From contig CAVIKF010000013.1 in the NCBI GenBank assembly GCA_963643505.1, positions 1 through 46,475 of the forward strand: 46,475 nt of DNA, written 5' to 3'. The translations under genes and the position numbers were made by a program. Under the pieces are notes generated by a model. The model was not told the DNA's origin and searched no databases. It saw only the letters and a program-made list of their open reading frames with translations. Positions 44,901 through 46,475 of the stretch are shown here, piece by piece. Source of the stretch: CAVEFW01 sp963643505 (lineage in GTDB: Bacteria; Actinomycetota; Coriobacteriia; Coriobacteriales; Eggerthellaceae). Every line of letters starts with the position of its first letter. The first letter of the stretch is position 1.

Positions 44901-46475
44901 ACGATCCGAAGACCGGTTGGTGCATCGAGCCTGATACGGATATCTACTACGACCCCTACACCGGTTACGCATACGATCCGATCTACAAGAAGCTCGTTGA
45001 CCAAAAGACCGGCAAGCGCTACGACATCGATGAGAAGCGCGAAGAGGCTCATCTCTACATCGAGAGCATCGAAATCTTCCCCGGCTTCCCGAATCCGCCG
45101 TTCGACTTGCCCAAGACTGCAACTTGGAACAAGGACAAGGGTTACGCTGAGGCCTTTGGCAAGAAGTACGACCCGACCCTTGGTTGGTGCATCGATTTTG
45201 ACTCCAAGATCTACTACGATCCGTATACCGGTCTCGCATACGATCCGAGCCAGAGCAACCTCGTTGACCAAAACACTGGTGAGCGTTTCGAGATTGCCAC
45301 ACGTGCACGCCTTGAGGATCCCGCCGCTGAGGCATTCAAGGCCATGGGCGATAAGCCGCCGGTTCTTGCTGCTCCCACCAAGGAAGCCCCCGAGGGCAAG
45401 CGTTACGTAAAGAAGCGCATCCAGATCACCCGTGAGGAGGCTGAGGAGCGCAAGGCTGCCGCTAAGGCCGCTGCCGCTGCCGCTAAGGCCGAGAAGACTA
45501 CAAAGGCTGAGGACACCAAGTCCAACAAGGCCGCCGGTCCCGCCAAGCCCGCAGGCGCTGGCAAGAAGGCCGCCGGCCCCGCCAAACCCGCAGGCGCTGG
45601 CAAGAAGGCCGCCGGTGCCGCCAAGCCCACAGGCGCGACGAAGGCTGCCGGCCCCGCCAAGCCCGCAGGCGCTGGCAAGAAGGCCGCTGGCCCCGCCAAG
45701 CCCGCAATGACCAAGGCCGCCGGCCCCGCGAAGCCCGCAATGACCAAGGCCGCCGGCCCCGCTAAGCCCGCAGGCGCGACGAAGGCCGCCGGTGCAGCCA
45801 AGCCCGCTGGCGCGACGAAGGCCGCCGGTGCCGCCAAGCCGACCAAGGCTGCTGGCCCCGCGAAGCCCGCTGGTGCTGGCAAGAAGGCCGCCGGTCCCGC
45901 CAAGCCCGCTGGTGCTGGCAAGAAGGCCGCCGGTCCCGCCAAGCCCGCTGGTGCAGGAAAGGCTGCTGCCGCCGAGCCGGCTGCTGCCGAGAAGAACGTC
46001 GATATGGTCTACGTCTGGGATTACGTCCTCGAGGATGCTCCCAAGCCTGTTGCTGCTGTAGCTGCTCCTGCAAAAGCTGCTGGCCCCGCCAAGCCCGCAG
46101 GGCCAACCAAGGCTGCTGGCCCCGCCAAGCCCGCAGGCGCGACGAAGGCTGCTGGCCCTGCGAAGCCCGCTGGTGCTGGCAAGAAGGCCGCTGGCCCCGC
46201 CAAGCCCGCAATGACCAAGGCCGCCGGCCCCGCGAAGCCCGCAATGACCAAGGCCGCCGGCCCCGCGAAGCCCGCAATGACCAAGGCCGCCGGCCCCGCG
46301 AAGCCCGCAATGACCAAGGCCGCCGGCCCCGCGAAGCCCGCAATGACCAAGGCCGCCGGCCCCGCTAAGCCCGCAGGCGCGACGAAGGCCGCCGGCCCCG
46401 CGAAGCCCGCAGGCGCGACGAAGGCCGCCGGCCCCGCGAAGCCCGCAATGACCAAGGCCGCCGGCCCCGCGAAGC
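41921..46475 (+). CDS. Acetylene-hydratase-like molybdopterin oxidoreductase, right-arm copy (3' end missing)
   Basis: Identical to the gene at 1-4555 but read on the plus strand. The reading frame runs open to the last base of the window. The alternative in-frame ATG is at 41864. The four aromatic repeats lie at about 44387-44510, 44642-44755, 44911-45030 and 45175-45300, and the Lys/Ala/Pro tail from about 45490. Confidence 0.85.
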   Translation, partial: MTTEIDIHAPGVECIRTQCYFCHANCGVLAYVKDGDVIKIEGDPDYTNQGGLCCRGTSALLHVNHPGRVNHVLKRVGEKGEGKWEQVDYDQAIQEVADRLNQIKAENGAESVASCGGTTRTDDWARRRFLNQFGTPNGFHNALLCWIPTFMAETCVAGWSPFETDLGGARCLVLWGMNPGASTLPGMHGYWDLIHNGMKCIVVDPRYSETAAKADLWLPVLPGTDAALALAMLYCAVMEGLCNFEFCATWCDGFDELMGHLGDYTPEWAEEICGIPAEKIRAAATMYCTNTPGCIQWGCTWDQMGSGSTTTSHALQLLRAVTGNLEVPGGDGMPGPAMNYLTDEELELNELLPEAIKDKQIGSNKFKLASWPGYTLISKTNKRTWGKTLPAEWFCEAHGPSVFKAILTKDPYEVRALIVNASNPMMSYGDSKMVLAAIKAVEFLVVVDYWITPTALFADYVFPAAGALERPVIVTHYGATDSLMGGRRAMQPKYDRHTDMDFWRKLGLACGQDPANWPWETEEEAYWAIMEPIGLPVSSYNEFVDKIRMYYPPLHQSKYLARGGFWTPTGKIELNSTILQELGYPGMPTYIGCSENPIDHPDLAKEYPIRLTTGGGFMPYHHSEHFNMPYIRYISPDPYFSINPDTAAEYDIKERDWCWIETRRGRIKMRADVDNVVAPGVIMCPRGWWFPERDGSADLDNPFGCLESNVNTLTSVDDEHCDPMGGSWANRGLLCKIYKCTANDNVYTYEDTKWSIPGSDPRKGKTFEDAVHRMPKEVIKARPDLDFEKPKKPAEVECPDGFEWAWQDGSLYHKATNFKRNEAGWIVSPRDQKQYDPYTLWTFDAASNTLLDAEGKKYSLTREPIAFLGSTICYPGRFEAPYELPSGVTWDKEKGVGMSFGHPYNNIAGWCIDPQTNVYYDVCTGYALDPANDCLVDATGKQYDKLTRLPKGEKQKFLKCIALYPGVEFPPFKMPSTAKWDKEKGYATAFDHPYDPKTGWCIEPDTDIYYDPYTGYAYDPIYKKLVDQKTGKRYDIDEKREEAHLYIESIEIFPGFPNPPFDLPKTATWNKDKGYAEAFGKKYDPTLGWCIDFDSKIYYDPYTGLAYDPSQSNLVDQNTGERFEIATRARLEDPAAEAFKAMGDKPPVLAAPTKEAPEGKRYVKKRIQITREEAEERKAAAKAAAAAAKAEKTTKAEDTKSNKAAGPAKPAGAGKKAAGPAKPAGAGKKAAGAAKPTGATKAAGPAKPAGAGKKAAGPAKPAMTKAAGPAKPAMTKAAGPAKPAGATKAAGAAKPAGATKAAGAAKPTKAAGPAKPAGAGKKAAGPAKPAGAGKKAAGPAKPAGAGKAAAAEPAAAEKNVDMVYVWDYVLEDAPKPVAAVAAPAKAAGPAKPAGPTKAAGPAKPAGATKAAGPAKPAGAGKKAAGPAKPAMTKAAGPAKPAMTKAAGPAKPAMTKAAGPAKPAMTKAAGPAKPAMTKAAGPAKPAGATKAAGPAKPAGATKAAGPAKPAMTKAAGPAK
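45426..46475 (+). repeat. In-frame 33/36/39-bp tandem repeats, right arm
   Basis: Mirror of 1-1050; it runs to the window edge. Confidence 0.93.

Larger units (their letters stand above)
35076..46475. repeat. Right arm of 11.4-kb perfect inverted repeat
   Basis: This is the reverse complement of 1-11400 with no difference seen in any gene or intergenic segment compared. The inner boundary lies about 60-75 bp inside the P3 copy of the shared DUF4214-dockerin cassette. From this window alone it cannot be decided which arm, if either, carries the native flank. Confidence 0.97.

Noticed and set aside
1..46475. Linear plasmid or phage with terminal inverted repeats
   Set aside because: The arms hold chromosomal housekeeping genes and end inside a broken gene; there is no replication, terminal-protein, telomere-resolvase or phage gene.

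Overview
The window looks like part of an anaerobic, high-GC actinobacterial chromosome, most likely Coriobacteriia and possibly an Eggerthellaceae relative. I infer this from a large cytoplasmic molybdenum/tungsten bis-PGD oxidoreductase of the acetylene-hydratase-like branch, GC-biased codons, direct 11-bp Pho-box-like repeats, and very large secreted proteins built from bacterial Ig-like, GLUG-type, DUF4214 and dockerin modules. No marker gene fixes the species.

The dominant feature is a giant inverted repeat. Bases 1-11400 are the reverse complement of 35076-46475 (position x pairs with 46476-x), with no mismatch wherever I compared them. Each arm carries, from the window end inward: a 3'-truncated molybdopterin oxidoreductase with a basic Lys/Ala/Pro repeat tail; a divergent PhnP-like metallo-beta-lactamase-fold hydrolase with a duplicated 3' end; purM; ppk (polyphosphate kinase 1) with an unusual Glu/Pro tail, preceded by five 11-bp direct repeats resembling a PhoP box; a strong bidirectional terminator; and the C-terminal DUF4214-dockerin module of a giant surface protein. 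Both arms end at the same base inside the oxidoreductase tail repeat. The most economical reading is that one arm is an assembly product or reflects recombination at the shared C-terminal module. A real, very recent 11.4-kb inverted duplication cannot be excluded.

The unique centre (11401-35075) holds three giant secreted proteins. P1 (2723 aa, minus strand) has an N-terminal subtilisin domain. P2 (about 3620-3650 aa, plus strand) is divergent from P1 and has a subtilisin domain near its C-terminal end, followed by a CWB2-like cell-wall-binding region. P3 (1845 aa, plus strand) has no protease domain but carries Cys-rich ribbon repeats. All three end in a dockerin. P1 and P3 share a nearly identical GC-rich DUF4214-dockerin cassette placed at the two outer ends in inverted orientation, so recombination between the copies would invert about 23 kb. 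P1 and P2 diverge from a short AT-rich region holding a 12-bp inverted repeat.

Working together: P1-P3 look like a cell-surface set of two proteases and one adhesin-like protein that could dock onto a cohesin partner encoded elsewhere. The arm genes are housekeeping or metabolic (purine synthesis, polyphosphate, redox) and look like ordinary chromosomal neighbours. I see no tRNA, rRNA, CRISPR array, transposase or recombinase gene in the window.
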